Program-made: the position numbers and the translations under genes | Notes under the pieces: model-generated | The model's input: the letters and a program-made list of their open reading frames with translations, nothing else | Databases searched by the model: none | Told to the model about the DNA's origin: nothing | In this document: piece after piece, positions 7,155 to 14,957 of the stretch | Layout of the letters: each line of letters opens with the position of its first letter | Numbering within the stretch: the first letter of the stretch is position 1 | From: Firmicutes bacterium UBA911 | GTDB lineage: Bacteria; Bacillota; Desulfotomaculia; Desulfotomaculales; Desulforudaceae | Reading direction: 5' to 3' | Assembly (NCBI GenBank): GCA_002294005.1 | Contig: DBEH01000020.1 | Location: forward strand, 47,401-74,363 | Length of the DNA: 26,963 nucleotides

Positions 7155-10100
7155 TTATTGGATAATCAGGGTGGAACCGGTCATTAACAAAAAAAGGTGG
7201 CGTTCTTTGACCCGCTGTCCCAGAATCGTCTCCACGGCCCGGGCATACAGCGCCATCTGCCCGCGGTAGCGTTCCACGAGCACGGCCTCGCCGCCCGGCT
7301 CCACCCGGCCGGTCTTGTAGTCCACCAGCACCAGGCCGCCCGGTTCGGCGAACAGGCAGTCGATGATCCCCTGGACCATCACCCGCTCCTCCGGCCAGCC
7401 CTCCAGCTCTGGATAGACCTCTTTCGCCGGCACGGCCAGGCAGAACAGCCACTCCCGACGCACCCACAGCGCCCCGGCGAGCCGTCGCCCCAGCCCGCCC
7501 GCGAACAGCCCGGCGAGCTTCTCGGCCTCGACCGCCCGGGCCTCGGCCTCCGTCAGCAGTTCCCGCGCCGCCAGCCGGGCCGCCTGCGCGCGGATGCCGT
7601 CCGCGCTCAAGTCCCCGCCCAGGTCCAGGTGCTGCAGCACTAGGTGCATCGCTCGCCCGAACGCCGCCGGCGAGAGCCCCTGCGCCGCCTCCAGAAATGC
7701 GGGGCGGGCGGGCGGCGCACGGTGCGGGAAGGCGGCCGGCGCTGCCTCCTCCCCGGCCTCGGCCGCCGCGAACCGGCGCTTGACCTCGGTGGCCGCCACC
7801 TTGGCGCCGTACAGCGCCAGGGTCGGCGCGGGGTAGCTCCAGGAAAGCGCCGCCCGCACCGCCTCGTCCAGGCCGCCGCCCGCGGCGGGCACCGGTACCG
7901 GCTCGATCCGGCGCACGCTTTCCAGCACCGCCGCCGTCCCGGGGTCCGCCCCGGCCGCCGCCCGGCCCGGCCCGGCCCACTGACCCGACCCACTGACGTG
8001 GGTGCCCCGCGCGGGTATCCCTGGGTGCCCCGCGTGGGTGCCCCGCACGGGTGCCCCAAGGCTCTCCGGCCCGTGCAGGTGCACCTCCCACCGGGACTGG
8101 TCCCCCGGCACCTCCACCACCGGCCGGCAGCCGGACGCCAGGCGGCGCAGCGGTTCACCGTCCGGATGCACCGTCAGGACCGGCATCACCCAGTCCAGCC
8201 AACTGGCGGCCTCGGCCAGCACCGGCGCGGGCAGGACCGCCCCGCCGCCCCCGGCCGCGCGGCTCCAGCGGCGCACCGCCTGCTCCAGCCGGGCCGCCGA
8301 GCCAGTCAGGATCAGCCGCTCCCGGGCCCTGGTCATCGCCACGTACAGGATGCGCATCTCCTCGGCCAGCTGTTCCCGGCGCAAACACGCGCGCACCACG
8401 CGCCACGCCGCAGTCGGACGACTGACCCGGGCCGCCGGGTCGACGAAGTACGGCCCCAGCCCGAGGTCCTTGTGCGGCAGCATCTCCCCGTTCAAGTCGG
8501 GCATGTAGAACCGCCGGCCCAGTCCGGACAGGATCACCACCGGAAACTCCAGCCCCTTGGCCTGGTGGATGCTCATAATCCGGACCACGTTCTCGCTCTC
8601 GGCTAGAGCCGGTGCCGGTCCCAGGTCCCGGTCCCCTTCCCGGAGCAGTTCGATGAAGCGCAGGAAGCGGAACAGCCCCCGGAAGGAGGTCGCTTCGTAC
8701 TGGCGGGCCCGGTCGTACAGCGCCCGCAGGTTGGCCTGACGCCCGGCCCCGCCCGGCAGCCCCCCGGCATAGTCGTAGTAGCCCGTGGTGCGGTACACAT
8801 CCCAGATCAGGTCGGCCGGCGACCCGCGCCGCGCCTGGGAGCGCCATTTGTCCAGACGCGCCAGAAAGGCGGTCAGAACCTCGCCCAGGGGGCCGGGCGC
8901 GCCGGCCGCCGCCATCACCGCCTGCAGGAAATCGCCCTGTTGGTCCGCGAGGCGGATGCGGGCCAACTCCGCCGCCCCGAGCCCCACCAGTGGCGAGCGC
9001 AGCACCGCGGCCAGCGGGATGTCCTGGTGCGGGTTGTCGATCACTTTCAAGAGAGAGAGCACGGTCTCCACTTCCACGGCCTCGAAGTAGCCCGTGCCGA
9101 CCTTCGCGTAGGCCGGGATGTTCAAGCGCCGGAACTCCTCGAGGTAGATGCCGGCTTTGCCGGTCACGGCGCGCATCAGCACCACGATGTCCCGGTACGG
9201 CACCCCGTGCTCATCCCCGCCGCCGCCCGCCCCCAGGCGCCGGATGATCCCGGCCGTCAGCCGCGCTTCGCGCTGCACGGTGCCCAGGTCCTCGTCGTCC
9301 GCATACTCTTCCGGAGCGCCGCCTTCGCAACCCCCGGCAGCGTCCTCCGCCTCCGCCTCACTCTCCGCCCCCGCCGCGCCGGCGGCCTCCCGACCCACTA
9401 ACGCGGGTGCCCCGCCTAACGCGGGTGCCCCGACCAGGTGCACCTCCACCGGCGGGCCGGCCCACTCACGCGGGTGACCCGGATCGATCTGGGCCGACCC
9501 ACTAGCGTGGGTTCCCCGGCTAGCGTGGGTGCCCCGGTCGCCCGGGACCAACTCGGCCGCCGCGTCGTAGGCCAACTCCCCGACCGCCGGGGTCATGATC
9601 CGCCGGAACACCGCGTTCACGGCATGCAGGATCGGCGCGCGGCTCCGGAAGTTGGCGCTTAAGTCGACCCGCCGGTTGCCCGACCCGACCCGGCCCACTG
9701 ACCCGTTGACGCGGGTACCCCTGGGTGCCCCGCCTGGTTGCCCCGACTGTGGGTGCCCCGCGTGGGTGCCCCGGCCCTCGGCCGTCTCAAACGTCCGGTA
9801 CTTCTCCAGAAAGAGCGCCGGTTCGGCCAGCCGGAACCGGTAGATGCTCTGCTTCACGTCCCCGACCATGAAGAGGTTCGGCGCCGCGTCGTCCTGTCGC
9901 GACACCAGGCGCAGGATCAATTCCTGGACGGCGTTGATGTCCTGGTACTCGTCCACCAGCACCTCGACGTAGTACTCCCGGAGCCCCGCCGCCACCGGGG
10001 ACGGCATGGGCGCCTCCGGGGTCGAGCCGGGGCCGAGCAGGATCTGCTGGGCGTAATGCTCCAGGTCGGCAAAGTCCACGAGGTTGCGCGCCAGCTTGGC

Positions 10101-11165
10101 GGTGCGGTACGCCTCCCCGAAATCGGCCGTGAGCTGCGCCAGCCGGCACATCGCCGGGCCGAGCGCCGCCATCTCCTCTAGGAGTTCCCCAGGTTCGCGC
10201 TCGAAGAACGCCTCTTTGAGGCCGTCGACGCGCCCCTTGGCTTTCTTGCGGCCGCCGGTGCAAAGCTCCTTCAACACTTCGTCCACGGGGCCGCGGGCTG
10301 CGGGCAGCCTGGGCGTGAACGCATACCCCAAAAAGGCGGCGCGCAGGGCCTCCCAGTTCCCGCCCACCAGGGCCGCCAACCCTTCCACCCCTTCGACCTC
10401 CGCGGCCAGGGCGTCAGCGTAGGCCGCCGGTCCGCCCGGGGCAAGAGCCGCCTCCAGGGCGGCCCGCAGTTCAAACAGCGCGGCCTCGAGGGCGGAGGCC
10501 ACCAGCTCCCGCAGGCCCCGCGCCAGCGGCCCGTCCCCGTCCAGGCCGGCCAGCGTCGTCCCGAAGGCGGCCGCCCGCTCGAGCCAGACCCGGGGCCAGG
10601 GGTTCGAACGCGCGAAGCGGTGCAGGCCCAGCACCAAATTTTGCAAATGCAAGTCATCCCGCTCGCCCCCGTACGCCTCCACCAGAAACTCCAGGTCGGG
10701 GTCGTCAGCGATCCCCTGGTACTGCGCCTCGAAGAACTCGTCCAAGGTCTCCTGCCGCAAAATCGCGGCCTCGGTCTCATCGGCCACCCGAAACTCTGGG
10801 TCGAGGTCGATCAGGTGGTAATACCGGCGCAGCAGCTCGGCGCAGAACGAGTGGATGGTGGTGATGTCCGCCTGGGGCAAGAGCCGCAGGTGGTGCCCCA
10901 GGAGCGCCGTCCCCGGGTTTCTCTCCAGCTCCCGCTCCAGCGCCTCGGCCACCCGCTTGCGCATCTGGGCGGCGGCGGCGTTCGTGAAGGTGACCACCAG
11001 CAACCGGTCGACGTCCACCGGCGCGTCCGGGTCCGAGATGCGCCGGATCACCCGCTCCACCAGCACCGCCGTCTTCCCCGAGCCGGCGCCCGCCGCCACC
11101 AGTAGGTTGACCTGGCGGCAATCGATGGCCTCCCTTTGCGACTTCGTCCAGTTCCGCTCACTCAT
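7155..11165 (-). CDS. addA: ATP-dependent helicase/nuclease subunit A (AddA)
   Basis: Motor and nuclease subunit of AddAB, which resects double-strand breaks for recombination. The 1336-aa protein has a UvrD/RecB superfamily 1 helicase: Walker A GAGSGKT at 26-32, GDVKQSIYRFR, SANFRSR, SIHQAKGLEFPVV and YVAMTRARERL. A RecB-family nuclease domain at the C-terminus carries LVDYKTGR. It is longer than typical AddA (about 1230 aa), largely because GC-rich repeat segments are inserted in frame near 7975-8057, 9392-9431, 9461-9535 and 9680-9772, mostly in loops between conserved motifs (one lies just before the SANFRSR motif). Start: the ATG at 11165 overlaps the addB stop by 8 bp and has a GGAGGGGG site; the open frame upstream to 11228 lies inside addB. 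Confidence 0.96.
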   Translation of the reverse strand: MSERNWTKSQREAIDCRQVNLLVAAGAGSGKTAVLVERVIRRISDPDAPVDVDRLLVVTFTNAAAAQMRKRVAEALERELERNPGTALLGHHLRLLPQADITTIHSFCAELLRRYYHLIDLDPEFRVADETEAAILRQETLDEFFEAQYQGIADDPDLEFLVEAYGGERDDLHLQNLVLGLHRFARSNPWPRVWLERAAAFGTTLAGLDGDGPLARGLRELVASALEAALFELRAALEAALAPGGPAAYADALAAEVEGVEGLAALVGGNWEALRAAFLGYAFTPRLPAARGPVDEVLKELCTGGRKKAKGRVDGLKEAFFEREPGELLEEMAALGPAMCRLAQLTADFGEAYRTAKLARNLVDFADLEHYAQQILLGPGSTPEAPMPSPVAAGLREYYVEVLVDEYQDINAVQELILRLVSRQDDAAPNLFMVGDVKQSIYRFRLAEPALFLEKYRTFETAEGRGTHAGHPQSGQPGGAPRGTRVNGSVGRVGSGNRRVDLSANFRSRAPILHAVNAVFRRIMTPAVGELAYDAAAELVPGDRGTHASRGTHASGSAQIDPGHPREWAGPPVEVHLVGAPALGGAPALVGREAAGAAGAESEAEAEDAAGGCEGGAPEEYADDEDLGTVQREARLTAGIIRRLGAGGGGDEHGVPYRDIVVLMRAVTGKAGIYLEEFRRLNIPAYAKVGTGYFEAVEVETVLSLLKVIDNPHQDIPLAAVLRSPLVGLGAAELARIRLADQQGDFLQAVMAAAGAPGPLGEVLTAFLARLDKWRSQARRGSPADLIWDVYRTTGYYDYAGGLPGGAGRQANLRALYDRARQYEATSFRGLFRFLRFIELLREGDRDLGPAPALAESENVVRIMSIHQAKGLEFPVVILSGLGRRFYMPDLNGEMLPHKDLGLGPYFVDPAARVSRPTAAWRVVRACLRREQLAEEMRILYVAMTRARERLILTGSAARLEQAVRRWSRAAGGGGAVLPAPVLAEAASWLDWVMPVLTVHPDGEPLRRLASGCRPVVEVPGDQSRWEVHLHGPESLGAPVRGTHAGHPGIPARGTHVSGSGQWAGPGRAAAGADPGTAAVLESVRRIEPVPVPAAGGGLDEAVRAALSWSYPAPTLALYGAKVAATEVKRRFAAAEAGEEAAPAAFPHRAPPARPAFLEAAQGLSPAAFGRAMHLVLQHLDLGGDLSADGIRAQAARLAARELLTEAEARAVEAEKLAGLFAGGLGRRLAGALWVRREWLFCLAVPAKEVYPELEGWPEERVMVQGIIDCLFAEPGGLVLVDYKTGRVEPGGEAVLVERYRGQMALYARAVETILGQRVKERHLFLLMTGSTLIIQ
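7975..8057 (-). repeat. In-frame GC-rich repeat insert A (in addA)
   Basis: On the coding strand it has three GGGGCACCC units followed by the tail GTCAGTGGGTCGGGTCAGTG. About 59 bp match insert E in addB with two differences, but here the block is read RGTHVSGSGQW whereas in E it is read RGAPTSVGRVSG. It contains the hairpin CCCAC-GTCA-GTGGG. Confidence 0.85.
9392..9431 (-). repeat. In-frame GC-rich repeat insert B1 (in addA)
   Basis: Two GGGGCACCCGCGTTAG units, 18 bp apart, ending in GTGGGTCGGG, translated as VGAPALGGAPALVGR. It directly follows the conserved-looking PPVEVHLV stretch of AddA and is separate from insert B2 on the other side of that stretch. Confidence 0.7.
9461..9535 (-). 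repeat. In-frame GC-rich repeat insert B2 (in addA)
   Basis: A GGGGCACCCACG unit followed by a GGGGAACCCACG unit, AGTGGGTCGG, a short non-repeat part (GCCCAGATCGATCC) and a last GGTCACCCGCGTGAGTGGG. Translated RGTHASRGTHASGSAQ and GHPREWAG. It lies between AddA residues that are adjacent in typical family members (ELVPG and PPVEVHL). Confidence 0.7.
9680..9772 (-). repeat. In-frame GC-rich repeat insert C (in addA)
   Basis: Four GGGGCACCC-type units (one is GGGGCAACC) followed by GGGTACCCGCGTCAACGG and the GTCAGTGGGCCGGGTCGGG tail. Read RGTHAGHP ... GGAPRGTRVNGSVGRVGSG. It sits between FETAEG and RRVDLSANFRSR, just upstream of a helicase motif. Confidence 0.8.
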
Positions 11166-14100
11166 CGGCCGTTTCCCCCTCCCCGGCCAATCCCAGCAGG
11201 CGCCACATCTCGGCACGCGGCAAGTCACGGAGCAGCCGGTAGCGGTTCGACGCCAGCAGGGGGTCGAACGCGCAGAGCGGCTTGAAAGCGCAGTACCGGC
11301 AGGCCAAAGACTCGCCCTTGCGGTACGGGGCGATGTCCACCGCGCCGCCCTGGATCTGGGCCGCCGTTTCCACGATCACCCGGCGTACGTGCTCCAGGAG
11401 CCGTTCGAACTGCGCCGCGCTCACCACCGCCGCCTTCTTTTTCACCGTTCCGTCTTTGTTCAACCCGGCGGGCACGATCAGCGACTCGCCCGCGATGGCG
11501 CCGTCCATCAGGCGCAGGAGCGCCGGGTCGCCCAGCACCAGCCCCTGCATCCGGAAGGCCTTCAGGAGCTGCGCCGCGGCGTCCGCCGCCGGCAGCGGCT
11601 TCCCGCCCCTCAGAAGCGGGTTTTGCACCCGGAAGTAAAACGCCCCCGCCGGCAGGCACTCCCGCCCCGCCAACGCCGGCGCGCCGGACAGGCAGGCGTC
11701 CAGGTACACCAGGAGCTGCAGGTTCAAGCCGTAGTACACGTCGTCGAGCGCCAGGCTCCGGGGCCCGGCCTTGTAGTCGATCACCCGCAGGTAGGCGGCC
11801 TCTTGCGTCTGCGCCACGTCCACCCGGTCGACCCGCCCGGCCAATTCGACCCGGCCGCCGCCGGGGAGCGGGTAGGACGGCCCCGGCACCGCCTGGCCCG
11901 GCCCAAACGGCACTTCCACCGCCACCGGCCGGAAGGCGCTTTGGCGGGCGTGGGCGGCCATCACCCCGGCCGTGCGCTGCACCACGCGCTCGAGCTTGCC
12001 GGTCAAAAACCGCCTGCGCGACGTACTTAGAAGGATCTCGCTTTGCAGCCGGGGCGCCAGCTCCTCCACCACCTCGGACGCCAGCCGCCCACACTCCGCG
12101 CTCTCCAGCGCGTGCCACTCCCCGCCGCTCTCCTGCAGCCGGACGTCGAACGTGCGCAAGACCTCGTGGAAGAACTGCCCGATGTCCAGCGCCTCCAGCC
12201 GGCAGACCTCCCGTTCCTTGAGGCGGAGCGCGTAGCGGGCGAAGTGGGCGAACGGGCAGCCCCGGAATTTCTCCAGCCGGGACACGCTCACCACCAGCTG
12301 ATCCGGCCCGACCCACTGAGGTGGGTGCTCCGCATGGGTGTCCTGCGTGGGTGCCTCGCTTGCGTGCTCCGCGCGGGTGTCCTGCGTGGGTGCCTCGCTT
12401 GCGTGCTCCGCGCGAGGACCCTGAGCAGGTGCCCCGCCGTAGAGCGCCCGGGCCAAGTCGGGGTCCAGCGGCGGTTCCCGGTTCTCGAAGAAAAGGCCGG
12501 CGAGCACCGCCGCACACCGCTCCCGCCGGCCACCACCGTCGTCCGCGAACCAGTTGAACACCGACCACCACACCGGGTCCACCGGCACGCCCGCTTTCCA
12601 GTCCCGGAGGCGGGCGACCAGAAAGCCCAGGGTGCGGCCGGGCGCCGTGACGTAGGGAAGGTCCGCCCCGGGTGCGCTCCCATCGGGTTCCAGGGCCAGC
12701 GTCTCTTCCCCGAGCCCGGGGAAAAGCTCCCGGAGCCGGGGAATGACACTGGACGGGGCTAAGCCCCCCCCTTCCTCGTCGGCCAGAGGGTAGCTCACCC
12801 AGAGGTACTCGCTCGCGCGGGTCAGGGCGATGTACACCAGGTATTGCTCCTCGTAGACTTTGCGGCGGGTGTCGGGCGCCACCTCCAGGCCGGCGGCGAG
12901 CAGCGCCTCCCGCTCCCGGCCGGTGAAAAGCCCGGTGTCGTGGTGGCGGCCCGGTAAAACGCTCTCGGACACCCCGAGCACGAACGCCGCCCGGACGTCC
13001 GGATTGCGTGAGCGCTCCAGAGAGCCCACCAGCACCTGGTCGAGCGCCGGCGGGATCAGGGCGAGCTGCAGCCCGTCCATCCCGGAGTCGAGCACCCGCC
13101 CGAACTCCTCGGCGGTCAGCGCCTCGTCGCCGAGCGCATCCACCATCTGGTCAAAAAGCCCGATCACTCCGGCCCAGAGCTGCCGGTGCTCGCGGGCGGC
13201 CTCAAGCCGCCCCTCGGCCTCGGCTTCGCGGCTCCACGCCTCGATGCGCCGCGGGACGCCCAGGGCGGTCAGGAGGTCGTACAGGGCGGCGGTGAAGTCG
13301 CGCGCCGTCGCGGCCAAAAGCACGCAGCGCTGGAAATCCAACAGGTGGCGCGCCGCCTGACGCCGGACCCGGTTCACCTTCCGCCGCAAGTACCGGTCGC
13401 CCTCGGCCGGGATATCCCCGCCGAGGGCGTGCGGGCGTTCGTAATGCCAGTCGGCTTCGTCCGCCCACTTCGCTCCCCCCCGGATGCCGTGGGCCAGGAC
13501 GTAGTTCTCCAGAAGGTCGACGTCGGCGCGGAAGACCGGCACCAGGTCGGTCTTCAGGTACCGGAACACCGGGTCGTAGGCCCAGTTCCCGGTCACCGTC
13601 TCCAGGGCCGAGCGGATGAGCTCCACCAGCGGGTGGTGGCGCACCGGGCGCTTGCGGTCGATGAAGCACGGGATGCCGTAGTCGGCGAACACCGTGGCCA
13701 CGAGTTCGTGGTAATCGGCCAGATTGCGGACGACCAGCGAGACATCCCGCCAGTGCCAGCCCCGCTCCCGGCACAGGCGCAGGATCTCCCGGGCCGCCCC
13801 TTCGACCTCGGCCCGGCGGCTCGCGGCCGCGACCAGGCGCAGATTCAAAAGGGGGACCGGCACAGTCCCCTCGAACGGCGCGCCGGCGAACTTCTGGGTG
13901 GGCCGCCGGAAGAACTCCCGCTCCAGGTGGACGAGGGCGGCGTTCGCCCGGAAGCGGGCTGGGGGAGCGGCGGCCAGTTCCACCGGCTGGGCGAGCTTCA
14001 CCCCGCTTTTGCGGGCCAGCTCGGCGAGGCGTGCCCGGGTGCCCCGGGTCACCTGAAAGAGCTCCCGGTCCTCGCGCCGCCTCGAACGGGGGTCCAGGCA

Positions 14101-14856
14101 GAGCGCCACGTTCACCCGGGCGGCCGTTTTGAGGAGCGCCGCCAGCACCGCGTATTCCTGCGGCGTGAACCCGGCGAACCCGTCCACCCACACCTCGGCG
14201 CCGCTCAAGCCGCTGCGGCTCTCCCCGAGCCGGGCGGCGAGCAGGGTCAGGTAGTCGTCCGGGTCGACGTACTTGCCGGCGAGTTCGTGCTCAAAGTCGG
14301 CGTAGAGGATGCGCAAGTCCTTGAGCTTCGCCTGCAGGGAGTCGGTCTCGACGGTGCCGGGCAGCATGCAGCCGGTCCGCTCCAGGGCCTCGGGGGTGAC
14401 CAGGTAGGCCTTGAGTTCGGAGAGCGCGCCCGCCAGGGTGCCGGAGAAGCCGTACCGCCCGGCGGCGCGGCCGAAGAGGCGCAGCTCGCCGCGGCGGCGC
14501 GCCAGGATGCGGGCGAGCAGCATGCGCTTGCCCGCGTCGCCGATGTGCGGGCGGGCCGCCCCGCCCACCTCGGCGAACACCCGCCAGGCCAGGCGCCGGA
14601 AGCTCAAGACCTGGGCCCGGAACATCCCGGACAAGCCCGGGGTGAGGGTGAGCGCGTACTCGGTCTGGAAGGTGGCCTGCTCGGGCACCAGAAGCACAAG
14701 CGGCGGCCCGTCGGGGAACCCACTGACCCGACCCACTGACGTGGGTGCCCCGCGCGGATACCCCTGGGTGCCCCGCCGCAGTTCCTCGCGGATCTCGTCC
14801 AGGCAAAGGCGGGTCTTGCCGCTACCGGCCCGCCCCAGAATAAACCGCAACCCCAA
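11158..14856 (-). CDS. addB: ATP-dependent nuclease subunit B (AddB)
   Basis: Second subunit of AddAB; it contributes an inactivated helicase fold, a nuclease domain and an iron-sulfur staple. The 1232-aa product opens with Walker A GRAGSGKT (8-15). A RecB-type nuclease motif VIDYKAGP lies near residue 1035, and the cluster ligands are the Cys of GCPFAHFARYAL and the C-terminal CRYCAFKPLC set. Two repeat inserts interrupt it: E at residues 27-46, straight after the Walker A helix and before LVLLVPEQ, and D just before the first cluster cysteine. It starts with TTG behind AGGGGGTGA. It overlaps addA by 8 bp and follows the SbcCD-like gene after 101 bp holding a large inverted repeat. Confidence 0.96.
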   Translation of the reverse strand: MGLRFILGRAGSGKTRLCLDEIREELRRGTQGYPRGAPTSVGRVSGFPDGPPLVLLVPEQATFQTEYALTLTPGLSGMFRAQVLSFRRLAWRVFAEVGGAARPHIGDAGKRMLLARILARRRGELRLFGRAAGRYGFSGTLAGALSELKAYLVTPEALERTGCMLPGTVETDSLQAKLKDLRILYADFEHELAGKYVDPDDYLTLLAARLGESRSGLSGAEVWVDGFAGFTPQEYAVLAALLKTAARVNVALCLDPRSRRREDRELFQVTRGTRARLAELARKSGVKLAQPVELAAAPPARFRANAALVHLEREFFRRPTQKFAGAPFEGTVPVPLLNLRLVAAASRRAEVEGAAREILRLCRERGWHWRDVSLVVRNLADYHELVATVFADYGIPCFIDRKRPVRHHPLVELIRSALETVTGNWAYDPVFRYLKTDLVPVFRADVDLLENYVLAHGIRGGAKWADEADWHYERPHALGGDIPAEGDRYLRRKVNRVRRQAARHLLDFQRCVLLAATARDFTAALYDLLTALGVPRRIEAWSREAEAEGRLEAAREHRQLWAGVIGLFDQMVDALGDEALTAEEFGRVLDSGMDGLQLALIPPALDQVLVGSLERSRNPDVRAAFVLGVSESVLPGRHHDTGLFTGREREALLAAGLEVAPDTRRKVYEEQYLVYIALTRASEYLWVSYPLADEEGGGLAPSSVIPRLRELFPGLGEETLALEPDGSAPGADLPYVTAPGRTLGFLVARLRDWKAGVPVDPVWWSVFNWFADDGGGRRERCAAVLAGLFFENREPPLDPDLARALYGGAPAQGPRAEHASEAPTQDTRAEHASEAPTQDTHAEHPPQWVGPDQLVVSVSRLEKFRGCPFAHFARYALRLKEREVCRLEALDIGQFFHEVLRTFDVRLQESGGEWHALESAECGRLASEVVEELAPRLQSEILLSTSRRRFLTGKLERVVQRTAGVMAAHARQSAFRPVAVEVPFGPGQAVPGPSYPLPGGGRVELAGRVDRVDVAQTQEAAYLRVIDYKAGPRSLALDDVYYGLNLQLLVYLDACLSGAPALAGRECLPAGAFYFRVQNPLLRGGKPLPAADAAAQLLKAFRMQGLVLGDPALLRLMDGAIAGESLIVPAGLNKDGTVKKKAAVVSAAQFERLLEHVRRVIVETAAQIQGGAVDIAPYRKGESLACRYCAFKPLCAFDPLLASNRYRLLRDLPRAEMWRLLGLAGEGETADE
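12305..12424 (-). repeat. In-frame GC-rich repeat insert D (in addB) with a 39-bp tandem duplication
   Basis: Diverged member of the repeat family: GGCACCC/GGACACCC units and the tail CCTCAGTGGGTCGGGCC. A 39-bp unit is repeated exactly in tandem (12336-12374 and 12375-12413), giving the 13-residue protein repeat EHASEAPTQDTRA twice. The insert lies immediately before the segment leading to the first iron-sulfur cysteine of AddB. Confidence 0.85.
14719..14777 (-). repeat. In-frame GC-rich repeat insert E (in addB)
   Basis: About 59 bp, nearly identical to insert A in addA (two differences in the shared block) but read in another frame: RGTQGYPRGAPTSVGRVSG. It is placed between the Walker A helix (DEIREEL) and the next beta strand (LVLLVPEQ) of AddB, a position where family members have only a short loop. 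Confidence 0.85.
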
Positions 14857-14893
14857 GACCCCTCACCCCCTCTCCTGGACATTGACTGCTGGT

Positions 14894-14951
14894 GGGGAGA
14901 GGACGGGGACAGTCCCCTGGGGGAAAAGGGGACTGTCCCCGTCCTCTCCCC
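14894..14951. repeat. Perfect inverted repeat, 24-bp arms, in the SbcCD-addB gap
   Basis: Left arm 14894-14917, right arm 14928-14951, perfectly complementary, loop TGGGGGAAAA. Each arm itself contains a shorter palindrome (GGGGACAGTCCCC and GGGGACTGTCCCC). It fills most of the 101-bp gap between the SbcCD-like gene stop (14958) and the addB TTG start (14856). No T run follows, so it is not a standard terminator. Confidence 0.9.
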
Positions 14952-14957
14952 TTGGCG

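Noticed and set aside
13851..13870. GGGGGACCGGCACAGTCCCC inside addB as another copy of the GGGGACAGTCCCC palindrome
   Set aside because: The pairing is interrupted and it encodes a plausible AddB segment (TVPVPLLNL); chance similarity cannot be excluded.
14028..14050. Extra copy of the GC-rich repeat in addB around QVTRGTRARL
   Set aside because: It shares only a GGGGCACCCGGG word, has no tail and fits normal coding sequence.
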